A DNA stretch of 64,000 nt from Pseudomonadota bacterium (GTDB lineage: Bacteria > Pseudomonadota > Gammaproteobacteria > Burkholderiales > Thiobacillaceae): assembly GCA_021811235.1 (NCBI GenBank), contig JAJZPG010000013.1:1-64000 (forward strand), given 5' to 3'. Below are positions 9,865 through 19,618 of this stretch, one piece after another. The position numbers and the translations under genes were made by a program. Position 1 is the first letter of the stretch; each line of letters starts with the position of its first letter. The notes below the pieces were generated by a model that had not been told where the DNA came from, did not search any database, and was given only the letters and a program-made list of their open reading frames with translations.

Positions 9865-11196
9865 TCAGGCGCGGGCGAAGCGGCGCGCCGCGCGGTGGCC
9901 GCGTGCCGCCTGCACGCCGCGCAGCGCCCACAGGCCGGCGACGAAATAGCTGCCGGTGATGAGCAGCGCCTGGCGGTGGTCGCCGTGGCTGATCCAGCTG
10001 GCGGCGCCGTAGGTCAACGGACCGAGGATGGAGGCGAGCTTGACCGCCAGCCCCCACAGACCGAAGAACTCGGCCTGCTGCGAGGGCGGCGCCAGCAATC
10101 CGACCATGGCGCGCCCGGCCGACTGCGAGGCGCCCATGCACAGGCCGGCGAGGTTGGCCGCGACCCAGAACATGCGCTCGTCGGGCGCCGCCCAGGCGAT
10201 CGCCACCATGGCGATCCAGCCGAGCAGGGTCAGCGCGATCGCGCGTACGTGACCGATGCGGTCCTGCACGTGGCCGAAGGCGAAGGCGCCGAGCGCGGCG
10301 GTGACGTTGACCAGCAATACCAGCAGGATCGTCTGCCGGGTGTCGAAATGGAACACCTGGCTGGCGTAGATCGCCGCCAGCGTGATGACCGCCTGGGTGC
10401 CGGCCTGGTACAGCACGGTGCAGACCAGGAAGCGCTTCAGGTCCGGCAGCTGGGCGAGATGGCCGAGGGTGTGGCCTACCTGCGCCCAGGCGCTTCGCGC
10501 GCTGCGTCCCGGCTGCGGCACGGCGCGCTCGCGCAGCAGGAAAAGCGTCGGCAGGCTCGCCAGCGCGAACAGCGCCGCGGTGATGAGCATGGTCACCGGC
10601 ACGAACTCGGCGGCGCCCTGCCCCCGGCCCTCCGCCCAGCCGATGTAGGCGAGGCTGGCGCCGAGCGACGCCAGCCCGCCGACGTAGCCCAGGGCCCAGC
10701 CCCAGCCCGACACCCGGCCCAGCGCGCGCGGTCGCGCCAGCTCGGGCAGGAAGGCGGCGATCAGGTTCTCGCCGGTGCCGAAGAAATAGTTGGACAGCAC
10801 CAGCGCGGCGATCGCCAGCGCAAGCGCACCCGGCACCGCGAAATAGAGGGTCGCGGTGAAGCCGACGCAGCCGAGCGTGGTCAGCCACAGCAGTCTTTTC
10901 TTGCTGGCGTGCGCGTCGGCCCAGGCACCGATCAGCGGCGCCGTCAGCATCACCAGCGCGTAGGACACGGACAACGCAAGCGTCCAGGCGAAGGTCGCCC
11001 ACGGCGCGTCGCCGGCGACGACCCCGACGAAATAGGCGCTGAACACGGCGGTGATGACGACCGTCGTGTAGCCCGAATTGGCGAAGTCGTACATCGCCCA
11101 CGCCCACACCTCGCGCCGGCGCACGCCGGGCTGCAGCCGGCCTGTCCTGAGACGAGTCGAAGGGCCTGTCCTGAGTCTGGTCGAAGGGCGTCCCAT
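9865..11196 (-). CDS. MFS transporter, UMF1/BtlA type
   Basis: 443 residues with about 12 hydrophobic helices. The start of the conserved part, REVWAWAMYDFANSGYTTVV, and the later FGTGENLIAAFLPELA segment are typical of UMF1-family permeases (Atg22-like), which export small solutes such as amino acids or lipids. The ATG at 11196 is favoured because it overlaps the ABC exporter stop as ATGA. The first 24 or so residues are encoded by a tandem DNA repeat (PSTRLRTG twice) and probably are not part of the fold. A GTG at 11124 would start the protein right at the conserved sequence and is a real alternative. Confidence 0.85.
   Translation of the reverse strand: MGRPSTRLRTGPSTRLRTGRLQPGVRRREVWAWAMYDFANSGYTTVVITAVFSAYFVGVVAGDAPWATFAWTLALSVSYALVMLTAPLIGAWADAHASKKRLLWLTTLGCVGFTATLYFAVPGALALAIAALVLSNYFFGTGENLIAAFLPELARPRALGRVSGWGWALGYVGGLASLGASLAYIGWAEGRGQGAAEFVPVTMLITAALFALASLPTLFLLRERAVPQPGRSARSAWAQVGHTLGHLAQLPDLKRFLVCTVLYQAGTQAVITLAAIYASQVFHFDTRQTILLVLLVNVTAALGAFAFGHVQDRIGHVRAIALTLLGWIAMVAIAWAAPDERMFWVAANLAGLCMGASQSAGRAMVGLLAPPSQQAEFFGLWGLAVKLASILGPLTYGAASWISHGDHRQALLITGSYFVAGLWALRGVQAARGHRAARRFARA
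11139..11186. repeat. Two tandem 24-bp copies of a CCTGTCCTGAG...GTCGAAG repeat
   Basis: Copies at 11139-11162 and 11163-11186 differ at three positions. Because the unit is 24 bp it keeps the reading frame and adds an eight-residue repeat to the start of the MFS protein. Units of this sort (CTTCGAC...CTCAGGACAGG) resemble short interspersed repeats I have seen in other Proteobacteria; that comparison is from memory. Confidence 0.85.
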
Positions 11197-12992
11197 CAGG
11201 CCTGTTCTTCCTCGGCCTGCTGCTGCAGCGCCCACATGTGGGCGTACACGCCGTTCTTCACCAGCAGCTCGGGATGCCGCCCGCGCTCGACGATGCGGCC
11301 GCCTTCCATCACCAGGATCTCGTCGGCCTCGACCACGGTGGAGAGGCGGTGCGCGATGATGAGGCTGGTGCGGCCCCGGGCGATTTCCAGGAGCTCGGCC
11401 TGGATTGCCTTCTCGGTCTTGGTATCGAGCGCCGAGGTCGCCTCGTCGAGGACGAGGATGGCGGGGTTCTTCAGAAGCGTGCGCGCGATGGCGACGCGCT
11501 GCTTCTCGCCGCCCGACAGCTTCAGGCCGCGCTCACCCACCACGGTGTCCCAGCCCTGCGGCAGGCTTTCGATGAAGTGCAGGATATGCGCGGCGCGCGC
11601 GGCCTCGATCACTTCCTCGCGGCTGGCCTCGGGGCGGCCGTAGGCGATGTTGTAGTAGATGCTGTCGTTGAACAGCACGGTGTCCTGCGGTACCACCCCG
11701 AGCGCGGCACGCAGCGAATCCTGGGTGACGTGGCGGATGTCCTGGCCGTCGATGGTGATGCTGCCGGCGCCGACGTCGTAGAAGCGGAACAGCAAGCGGG
11801 CGAGCGTCGACTTGCCGGCGCCGCTCGAGCCCACCGCCGCCACCGTCCTGCCGGCGGGAATGGTGAAGCTGACGTCGTGCAGGATCGGGCGGTCGGGATT
11901 GTAGGCGAAGCTCACGTGGTCGAATTTCACTGCACCGGCGATCACGTCGAGCGCGCGCGCATCGGGCTTGTCCTCGATCTCGCGCGGCCGCTTGAGCAGA
12001 TCGAACATGCGCTCGACGTCGGTGATCGATTCCTTGATCTGGCGGTACATCACGCCGAGGAAGCTGAGCGGCTGGAACATCTGCAACAGGAAGGCGTTGA
12101 CCATCACCAGGTCGCCCAGCGTCAGCGTGCCCTCGACCACGCCGGCGGCGGCGCGCAGCACCATCAGGGTGACGCCGATCGCGATCACCCCGGCCTGCGC
12201 GGCATTCAGCAGGCCGAGCGAGCGCTGCGACTTCAGCGACATGTCCTCCCATTCGACGAGGCTGTCGTCGTAGCGCCTCGCCTCGTAGCGCTCGTTGCCG
12301 AAGTACTTGACCGTCTCGTAGTTCAACAGGCTGTCGATGGCGCGGCCGTAGGCCTGCGAATCGAGCGTGTTGGCACGGCGCACGAACTGGGTGCGCCACT
12401 CGGTGATGGTGACGGTGAAGCCGATGTAGGCGGCGAGCGTCACCAGCGTGATGAGGCCGAACACCCAGTCGAGCTTGACGAACAGGATGGCGGCGACCAT
12501 GAGGATTTCCAGCACCGTGGGGGTGATGCGGAACAGCAGGTAGCCGACCAGACTCGAGACCGCGCGGGCACCGCGTTCGATGTCGCGGGTGATGCCGCCG
12601 GTCTGGCGTTCCAGATGGAAACGCAGCGACAGCGCGTGCAGGTGGTCGAACACCGCCATGCTGATGCGGCGCATCGCGCGCTGGGTGACCTTGGCGAAGA
12701 CGATGTCGCGCAGGTCGGCGAAGGTGGTGCTGGCGAAGCGCAGCAGGCCGTAGGCGAGGATCAGCGTCAGCGGCAGCACCAGTTCGGGACGCGGCTTGTC
12801 GAGCGCATCGATGATGTCCTTCAGCACCAGCGGCACCGCCACCGAGGCCAGCTTGGCGCCGATCAGCAGCGCCATCGCCAGCAATACGCGGCCGCGGAAC
12901 TCCCACAGATAAGGGAACAGGCGGCTGATCGAGCGCAGGCTGGGTTCGCCGAGGGGCGGCGGCGCGGCGTGGGAATGAACGGCGGGATGCAT
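11196..12992 (-). CDS. Atm1/HMT1-type ABC exporter (fused membrane and ATPase domains)
   Basis: 598 residues from ATG 12992. Six membrane helices (about 25-320) precede a nucleotide-binding domain with Walker A GSSGAGKST, signature LSGGEKQRVAIARTLL, Walker B AILVLDEATSALD and the H-loop LIIAHRLST. The sequence resembles bacterial Atm1 homologues (for example FHLERQTGGITRDIERG and LLNYETVKYFGNERYE), which export glutathione-linked compounds and protect against heavy metals. It probably acts as a homodimer in the inner membrane. It heads the operon with the MFS and GNAT genes. Confidence 0.9.
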   Translation of the reverse strand: MHPAVHSHAAPPPLGEPSLRSISRLFPYLWEFRGRVLLAMALLIGAKLASVAVPLVLKDIIDALDKPRPELVLPLTLILAYGLLRFASTTFADLRDIVFAKVTQRAMRRISMAVFDHLHALSLRFHLERQTGGITRDIERGARAVSSLVGYLLFRITPTVLEILMVAAILFVKLDWVFGLITLVTLAAYIGFTVTITEWRTQFVRRANTLDSQAYGRAIDSLLNYETVKYFGNERYEARRYDDSLVEWEDMSLKSQRSLGLLNAAQAGVIAIGVTLMVLRAAAGVVEGTLTLGDLVMVNAFLLQMFQPLSFLGVMYRQIKESITDVERMFDLLKRPREIEDKPDARALDVIAGAVKFDHVSFAYNPDRPILHDVSFTIPAGRTVAAVGSSGAGKSTLARLLFRFYDVGAGSITIDGQDIRHVTQDSLRAALGVVPQDTVLFNDSIYYNIAYGRPEASREEVIEAARAAHILHFIESLPQGWDTVVGERGLKLSGGEKQRVAIARTLLKNPAILVLDEATSALDTKTEKAIQAELLEIARGRTSLIIAHRLSTVVEADEILVMEGGRIVERGRHPELLVKNGVYAHMWALQQQAEEEQA

Positions 12993-13000
12993 GGCCTCAG

Positions 13001-13034
13001 GTAGAATCACGTCTTTGGTTTTTCCCGATTCTAC
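13001..13034. promoter_or_regulatory. Inverted repeat carrying back-to-back TAGAAT -10-like boxes
   Basis: GTAGAATC at 13001-13008 and GATTCTAC at 13027-13034 are perfect 8-base inverted arms between two divergent genes. Each arm contains TAGAAT in the orientation of one gene (yffB on plus, the exporter on minus). No good -35 boxes were found. Confidence 0.35.
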
Positions 13035-13073
13035 GTCCATGTGCGGCGCTTGCCGACGTGGACGTCCATAACC

Positions 13074-13421
13074 ATGAAGCTTTACGGCATTCCCAACTGC
13101 ACCACGGTGAAGAAAGCACGCGCCTGGCTCGCCGAAAACGGCCATGACGTCCCCTTCCACGACTTCAAGAAACTGGGTATCGATGCGGCATGGCTGCGCC
13201 AGGTCAGCCGTCAGACAGGCTGGCAGGCGCTGCTCAACACGCGCGGTACCACCTGGCGCAAGCTGTCCGACGCCGAGAAAGCCGCCGCCGGCGACGAGGC
13301 CGGCGCAATTGCCCTGATGGTCGCCCAGCCCAGCGTGATCAAGCGCCCGGTGCTGGAACGCGACGGCCGCTACCACCTCGGCTTTGCCGAAGAACAATAC
13401 CAAGCCCTATTCGGAGCCTGA
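13074..13421 (+). CDS. yffB: ArsC/Spx-family thioredoxin-fold protein YffB
   Basis: 115 residues. MKLYGIPNCTTVKKARAWL is the N-terminal thioredoxin-like strand-loop-helix with one active-site cysteine (Cys9 of NCTT). RGTTWRKL and the basic SVIKRPVLE segment match the ArsC/Spx/MgsR group. It lacks a second cysteine in a CXXC arrangement, so it is not a classic thioredoxin. The biochemical role of YffB is not firmly established; glutathione-dependent thiol chemistry has been proposed. It lies six bases before dapE, an arrangement also found in E. coli, which supports the identity. Confidence 0.88.
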   Translation: MKLYGIPNCTTVKKARAWLAENGHDVPFHDFKKLGIDAAWLRQVSRQTGWQALLNTRGTTWRKLSDAEKAAAGDEAGAIALMVAQPSVIKRPVLERDGRYHLGFAEEQYQALFGA

Positions 13422-14558
<1,137 letters not shown>

Positions 14559-14562
14559 CGCG

Positions 14563-15459
14563 ATGAAACATTTCGACGACACCGAATCCCTCATCACCGT
14601 GCGCGACTGGCTGCGCTTCGCGGTGTCGCGCTTCAACGAGGCGCAGCTGTTCTTCGGCCACGGCTCGGACAACGCCTTCGACGAGGCGGCGTATCTGATC
14701 CTGCACACCCTGCATCTGCCGCTCGACCGCCTGGAGCCCTTCCTCGACGCCAGCCTGACGCACGGCGAATCGGAACAGGTGCAGGCGGTGATCGAACGCC
14801 GGGTCAAGGAACGCATTCCGGCGGCCTATCTCACCCATGAGGCGTGGCTGGGCGAGCATCGTTTCTACGTCGATGAGCGGGTGATCGTGCCGCGCTCCTT
14901 CATCGCCGAGCTGCTGCGCGAACACCTGGCACCGTGGATCGACGATCCGGAAGCCGTCGTGCGCGCGCTCGATCTCTGCACCGGGTCGGGCTGTCTTGCC
15001 ATCCTGGCCGCACTGGCCTTCCCGAACGCCGGGGTCGATGCGGTGGATCTGTCGAAGGATGCCCTGGATGTCGCCGCGAAGAACGTCGCCGACTACGGCC
15101 TCGCGGATCGCATCGAGCTGATTCAATCGGATCTGTTCGCGGCGCTGGATGGCCGCAGCTACGACCTCATCATCAGCAATCCCCCGTACGTGAATGCCGA
15201 ATCAGTCGCCGCGCTGCCGCCGGAATATCAGGCTGAGCCGGCGCTGGCGCTGGGCTCGGGCGAGGACGGCCTGGATGCCACGCGGCAGATCCTGGCCGCA
15301 GCCAAATCGCATCTGAATCCGAACGGCCTGCTGGTGGTGGAAATCGGCCACAACCGCGACGCGCTCGAAGCGGCTTATCCCGCCCTGCCCTTCACCTGGC
15401 TGGATACCGAAAGCGGCGACCAGTTCGTGTTCATGCTGCGGCGCGAGGATCTGCCTTAA
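14563..15459 (+). CDS. prmB: Ribosomal protein L3 N5-glutamine methyltransferase
   Basis: 298 residues. The SAM-binding motif is ALDLCTGSGCLAILAA and the catalytic motif is NPPYVN, the signature of N5-glutamine methyltransferases (HemK/PrmC class). The N-terminal helical part and the phrase ERIPAAYLTHEAWLGEHRFYVDERVIVPRSFIAELL separate PrmB (ribosomal L3) from PrmC (release factors). It acts in the cytoplasm on nascent L3. Its position after dapE is seen in several betaproteobacteria. The next gene is convergent and its stop lies four bases away. Confidence 0.95.
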   Translation: MKHFDDTESLITVRDWLRFAVSRFNEAQLFFGHGSDNAFDEAAYLILHTLHLPLDRLEPFLDASLTHGESEQVQAVIERRVKERIPAAYLTHEAWLGEHRFYVDERVIVPRSFIAELLREHLAPWIDDPEAVVRALDLCTGSGCLAILAALAFPNAGVDAVDLSKDALDVAAKNVADYGLADRIELIQSDLFAALDGRSYDLIISNPPYVNAESVAALPPEYQAEPALALGSGEDGLDATRQILAAAKSHLNPNGLLVVEIGHNRDALEAAYPALPFTWLDTESGDQFVFMLRREDLP

Positions 15460-15463
15460 TTCG

Positions 15464-17713
15464 CTAGTCGTTGCGGGCGAGTTCCGGACGATCCATCCGG
15501 GCAGCCAGCTCCCCCGCCGCAAGCGGGCGGCCCATCAGATATCCCTGGCCGAATTCGCAGCCGCGATCGCGCAAAAAGTCGTACTGGGCCTGGGTTTCGA
15601 TACCTTCGGCGATGACTTCCAGTTCCAGGCCCTTTGCCAGCGCCAGAATCGTCGTGATGATCTGGGTGTCCCCCGCCAGTCCGGGGATGCGGCTGACGAA
15701 CGACTGGTCGATCTTGAGTGCGTGAAAAGGCAGCTGCTTGAGGTAGCTCAGGCTGGAATAGCCGGTGCCGAAATCGTCGAGCGACAGCCGTACGCCCATC
15801 TCGCGCAGCGTATCGAGGCTCCAGCGCACGTCGTCGTTCATGATCAGCATCACGTTTTCGGTGATTTCGAGCTCCAGGCATTCCGGCGCCAGGCCGGTGC
15901 GCGCGAGTGCCTGCTCGACCGATTTCACCAGACGCCTCCCCTCGAACTGGCGGGTCGACACGTTCACCGCCAGCGTCAGCCTGCTTGCCATGCCCTGCTG
16001 CTGCCAGCCACGCAGCTGGGCGCAGCCGGCTTCCAGCACCCATTCCCCGAGCGGAACGATCAGCCCGGTGTCCTCGGCGGCCTGGACGAACGCGCCGGGC
16101 ATGACGAGTCCCTTTTCCGGATCGTTCCAGCGCACCAGCGCCTCCACGCCGACCATGCGGCGATCGTCCAGCGCCACGATCGGCTGGTAGTGCAGCATCA
16201 GTTCGCCGCGCTCCAGCGCCTGGCGCAGGCGGGTATCGAGCGTCAGCCGCTCGACCACGCGCGCGGTCTGCTGCGCATGGTAGAAGAGGAAGCGGTTGCC
16301 GCCCTGCTCCTTGGCCTGGTACATGGCGGTGTCGGCGTGCTTGAGCAGCGTATCCACGGTGGTCGCATCGTCCGGGTACAGCGCGATGCCGATGCTGGCG
16401 CTGCTGTAGATGCGCGTGGGGCCGATATCGACCGGCGCGGCCAGGCTGCTTAGAAGACGGGTGGCGACCAGTTCGGCGTCCGACGATTCGCCGATCTCGG
16501 ACACGATGACAACGAATTCGTCGCCGCCGAAACGGCTCAGATAATCGTGCGCACGCAGCACCGACCGCAGGCGCTCGGCGATGTGCTGCAGCAGCAGGTC
16601 GCCGGCGCCATGCCCGAGCCCGTCGTTGACGTTCTTCAGGCGGTCGACATCGACGAACAGCAGCGCCAGGCGCTCGTCGGTTCCCTGCAGCTCCGCCAGC
16701 ATCTTGTTGAGCTCGATGCGGAAGCCCTCGCGATTCGGCAGCCGCGTCAGCCCGTCGAAATAGGCGAGCTGGTTGAGATGCTGCTGCACTTTCTCGCGCT
16801 GTTCGATCTCGGACTGCAGCAGTTCGGCGCGACGTTGCAGTTCACCGGTCTGCCGCCGGACCTGGTGGCGCAGGAAAGCGGCGATCGCCAGCGCCAGGCC
16901 CAGCAGCCCCCCCGCCGCGCCTGCGACCCACGGCAGCCAGCTCGGATAGCGATGGGCGGGGGCCGCCTCCAGCCATTTCCGCAGGGATTCGTAATAGGCC
17001 GATTCCGGGTCGGCCTTGAGCGCGGCCAGATGCCGGTCGAGCGCGGCCAGCAGGGCCGGGTTGGCCTGCTGCGGCGCTGCGTAGTGGACGTAGATGGGGT
17101 TGTAGACGATGGCGGTCGCGACGACGTCCTGCGTATGTGCGTGCAGCGCGGCGAACACCCGGTTCACTGCGCCGGCTTCGGCGCGTCGTTCGACGATCGC
17201 CTCCAGCACCTGGGGATAGGTGTCGACATAGACCGGCGTGAACGGAGCCTCGAACTGTTCCGCCAGTTGGACCAGGGCCTGGCTGTGCGTGCTGCCGCGC
17301 ATGAGTGCGACGCGCTTGCCTTTCAGGTCGGGGAGCGACGCGATATCGGCCTGCGCGTGGCGGAACACCATGCCCCAGTTGCCGAGCAGATTCTCCCGGG
17401 TGAACTGGAAGCGGCGGGCGCGTTCCTCGCTGTAGGCCACGCCGACCAGCAGATCGATCTCGCCCTTTTCCAGCCGGGACACGAGCCTGTCGAAGCTGTC
17501 CGCGACATAGGTGACCTGCCAGCCTTCCCGCTCGGCCACCCAGCGGATCATGTCGATCGCGATGCCCTCGGGCGCCACGCCGGATGCCGTGCCGACGATG
17601 GGGGGATTGTCGAACACGCCCACCCTCACCGGGATGCGCTCCGGGGCTGCACAGGCCACGGAAAACGGCAGCAGGCAGAGCAGCCACGCCAGCAGGATGG
17701 AACGATACGTCAC
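15464..17713 (-). CDS. Transmembrane sensor with periplasmic SBP3 domain, GGDEF and EAL
   Basis: 749 residues from a GTG at 17713, preceded by AAGGA. Order: signal peptide (1 to about 22, LLCLLPFSVACA), an extracytoplasmic amino-acid-type binding domain (SBP_bac_3, about 25-245), one membrane helix (WLPWVAGAAGGLLGLALAIAAFL, near 265-290), a short linker helix, GGDEF with an intact SRFGGDEFVVIV loop, and EAL with VEALVRW, ITENVM, DDFGTGYSS and AEGIET. Both the cyclase and phosphodiesterase sites therefore look catalytically competent. It should sense a small periplasmic ligand and adjust cyclic di-GMP. It lies next to, but is spaced 142 bases from, the hydrogenase operon end. The start is inferred, as no ATG precedes the signal peptide. 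Confidence 0.88.
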   Translation of the reverse strand: MTYRSILLAWLLCLLPFSVACAAPERIPVRVGVFDNPPIVGTASGVAPEGIAIDMIRWVAEREGWQVTYVADSFDRLVSRLEKGEIDLLVGVAYSEERARRFQFTRENLLGNWGMVFRHAQADIASLPDLKGKRVALMRGSTHSQALVQLAEQFEAPFTPVYVDTYPQVLEAIVERRAEAGAVNRVFAALHAHTQDVVATAIVYNPIYVHYAAPQQANPALLAALDRHLAALKADPESAYYESLRKWLEAAPAHRYPSWLPWVAGAAGGLLGLALAIAAFLRHQVRRQTGELQRRAELLQSEIEQREKVQQHLNQLAYFDGLTRLPNREGFRIELNKMLAELQGTDERLALLFVDVDRLKNVNDGLGHGAGDLLLQHIAERLRSVLRAHDYLSRFGGDEFVVIVSEIGESSDAELVATRLLSSLAAPVDIGPTRIYSSASIGIALYPDDATTVDTLLKHADTAMYQAKEQGGNRFLFYHAQQTARVVERLTLDTRLRQALERGELMLHYQPIVALDDRRMVGVEALVRWNDPEKGLVMPGAFVQAAEDTGLIVPLGEWVLEAGCAQLRGWQQQGMASRLTLAVNVSTRQFEGRRLVKSVEQALARTGLAPECLELEITENVMLIMNDDVRWSLDTLREMGVRLSLDDFGTGYSSLSYLKQLPFHALKIDQSFVSRIPGLAGDTQIITTILALAKGLELEVIAEGIETQAQYDFLRDRGCEFGQGYLMGRPLAAGELAARMDRPELARND

Positions 17714-17855
17714 GCGATGTCTTGTCCTTGTAGAACCCGCTGCTGCGGCTTCTGTCTCGATCGTGATTGCAAGTATAGGCAGTGGAAACGGCGCAAACCA
17801 TGGTACAGGAGGCGCCGTCCCGCTTGACCACGCGATAGGCAGGGAAATGCCCCGC

Positions 17856-18323
17856 TCAATGCGAGGGTGCCGCCTGTTCCAGTTCCGCCGCGAGGTGGCG
17901 GGCGAGACGCTGCGCCGCTTCCCGAACGCGGTTGTCGGGCGGGAGACCCGGATCCGCCGAGGCGATTTCGATCCCATACAGGTCGATCCGCGGCGGCAGG
18001 CTGCCGAGCGCACACGCCAGCGCCAGCGCATCGAGCACGCCGAATCCATGGCTGGAGAGACCCTGCCCATATTGCATCCAATCTTGCTGGCCGAAATGCC
18101 GGATGCGGCCGACATCGCCGCCGGCCTGCATGGCGTCGATCAGGATCAGCCACGCGGCGTCTTCCATCTGGGTCGTCAGGCTGGCACCCGGGCGATCCAG
18201 CTTGTCGATGATGACGCGGTCGCGCGCTTGCACGCCCGTGCCAAGCAAGGCGTCGACCGTCAGCCAGCCGGCCTGGTCGTCGCCGGACGGCGAGCCGATG
18301 CCGAGGATGCGGATCGGCTTCAT
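17856..18323 (-). CDS. hyhD: NiFe-hydrogenase maturation protease
   Basis: 155 residues. The N-terminal ILGIGSPSGDDQAGW is the family motif with the nickel-sensing acidic residue (GDD). LILIDAMQAGG carries the second ligand Asp and LSSHGFGVLDAL the His ligand, as in HyaD/HybD/HycI proteases. It trims the C-terminus of the large subunit once nickel is inserted. Its ATG overlaps the hyhL stop by four bases, so it is co-translated with its substrate. The gene name is by analogy. No hyp genes for cofactor assembly are present in the window. Confidence 0.9.
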   Translation of the reverse strand: MKPIRILGIGSPSGDDQAGWLTVDALLGTGVQARDRVIIDKLDRPGASLTTQMEDAAWLILIDAMQAGGDVGRIRHFGQQDWMQYGQGLSSHGFGVLDALALACALGSLPPRIDLYGIEIASADPGLPPDNRVREAAQRLARHLAAELEQAAPSH

Positions 18324-19618
18324 CGCTCGACGTTCAGGCGCAGGAAATGGGTCGCGCAGGAAATGCAGGGATCGTAGTTGCGGATGACCTTTTCGCAGTG
18401 CAGCCGCAGTGCCTCGTCCGCATGATCGAGACCGAAGTTGAGCAGCGACAGGCGCAAGTCTTCTTCGATGCGCGCCTGATTCTGGCTGGTGGGCGGCACG
18501 ATGCGCGCGTTGACCACGCAGCCGTCGGAGTCCATTTCGTAGCGGTGCCACAGCAGGCCGCGCGGCGCCTCTGTGCACCCGGTGGCGATGCCGGCGCGCG
18601 GGGTGACCGGCACCCAGGGCGAATCCGGCAGCCGGTAGTGTTCCAGCAGGCGCAACGCTTCCTGCAACGCGAGCAGGATTTCGACGGCGCGCGCGACCAG
18701 GCTGTGAAAGAGGTTGCGGCTGGGCAGCGCGAGGCCGCTCTCGGCCAGCAAGGCCTGGATGCGTTCGGGCAGCCGGTCGTGGTTGAGGTTGAGCCGCGCC
18801 AGCGGCCCGACCAGATAGGGTTGCCCGCGATAACTGCTGAACAGCGCGGTGGAATGCGGCTCGTGGCGTTCGGCGAAATGCGCGTCGAAGTCGTGCGCTT
18901 CGATCAGCAGACCGTCGCTGGCGGCGATGCCGCCGCGCTCGATGGCATAGTCGCCGGGATGCCGCAGGGCGACCGAGACGAAGGCCTGGTCGTCCTGCGG
19001 CATCGGGATCGTGGCAGCCCAGCGGATCAGCGCCTCGGCCTCCGGCAGCGCGTCGCGCAGCCGGTCCCGCATGTCCTGGATGCGGGACAGCGAGGGCGCG
19101 CCATGGAAACCGCCGATGCGCACGCCCACCGGATGCACCGAGCGGGCGCCGAACAAATCCATCAGCGCATTGCCCAGCGCCTGGATGCGCAGGCCGCGGC
19201 GCACTTCGTCCGGTGCGATCTTCGCCAGTTCGATGGCGTTGTTGCAGCCGAAGAAATCCGGCGCGGCCAGCAGGTGGATGTGCAGGCTGTGGCTCTGGAT
19301 CCATTCGCCGCAGTAGAACACCCGGCGCATGGCACGTGCCCATGGGCTCAATTCGACACCGAAGAGTTGTTCCAGAGCCTGCGCAGCGGTGACCTGGTAG
19401 GCCACCGGGCAGATGCCGCAGATGCGCGCCACCATGTCGGGGATCTCGGCGTAGTGGCGGCCTTCGAGGAATTTCTCGAAAAAACGGGGCGGCTCGAAGA
19501 TGCGCAGGCGCAGTTCGCTGATGTCGCCGTCGTCGATGCGCAGGTCGAGTGCCCCCTCGCCTTCCACTCGAGCCAGCACGGGGACGTGGATCGCCACGCT
19601 GCGCCGTTCGTCACTCAT
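18320..19618 (-). CDS. hyhL: NiFe hydrogenase large subunit, group 3b type
   Basis: 432 residues. The L1 motif is RICGICPVAYQ and the L2 motif is DPCISCATH, giving the four nickel/iron cysteines. Other family segments are IEPP-like IFEPPRFFEKFLEGR and GFHGAPSLSRIQDMRDRL. The short length and the four-gene operon indicate the cytoplasmic, NAD(P)-linked group 3b (sulfhydrogenase, bidirectional) rather than a membrane uptake enzyme. L1 has Tyr where most hydrogenases have His at the end of RxCGxCxxxH. The tail after the last His is only FLRLNVER. It interconverts H2 and protons, with NADP(H) as partner and possibly polysulfide as acceptor. The small-subunit gene overlaps it by eight bases. Confidence 0.93.
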   Translation of the reverse strand: MSDERRSVAIHVPVLARVEGEGALDLRIDDGDISELRLRIFEPPRFFEKFLEGRHYAEIPDMVARICGICPVAYQVTAAQALEQLFGVELSPWARAMRRVFYCGEWIQSHSLHIHLLAAPDFFGCNNAIELAKIAPDEVRRGLRIQALGNALMDLFGARSVHPVGVRIGGFHGAPSLSRIQDMRDRLRDALPEAEALIRWAATIPMPQDDQAFVSVALRHPGDYAIERGGIAASDGLLIEAHDFDAHFAERHEPHSTALFSSYRGQPYLVGPLARLNLNHDRLPERIQALLAESGLALPSRNLFHSLVARAVEILLALQEALRLLEHYRLPDSPWVPVTPRAGIATGCTEAPRGLLWHRYEMDSDGCVVNARIVPPTSQNQARIEEDLRLSLLNFGLDHADEALRLHCEKVIRNYDPCISCATHFLRLNVER

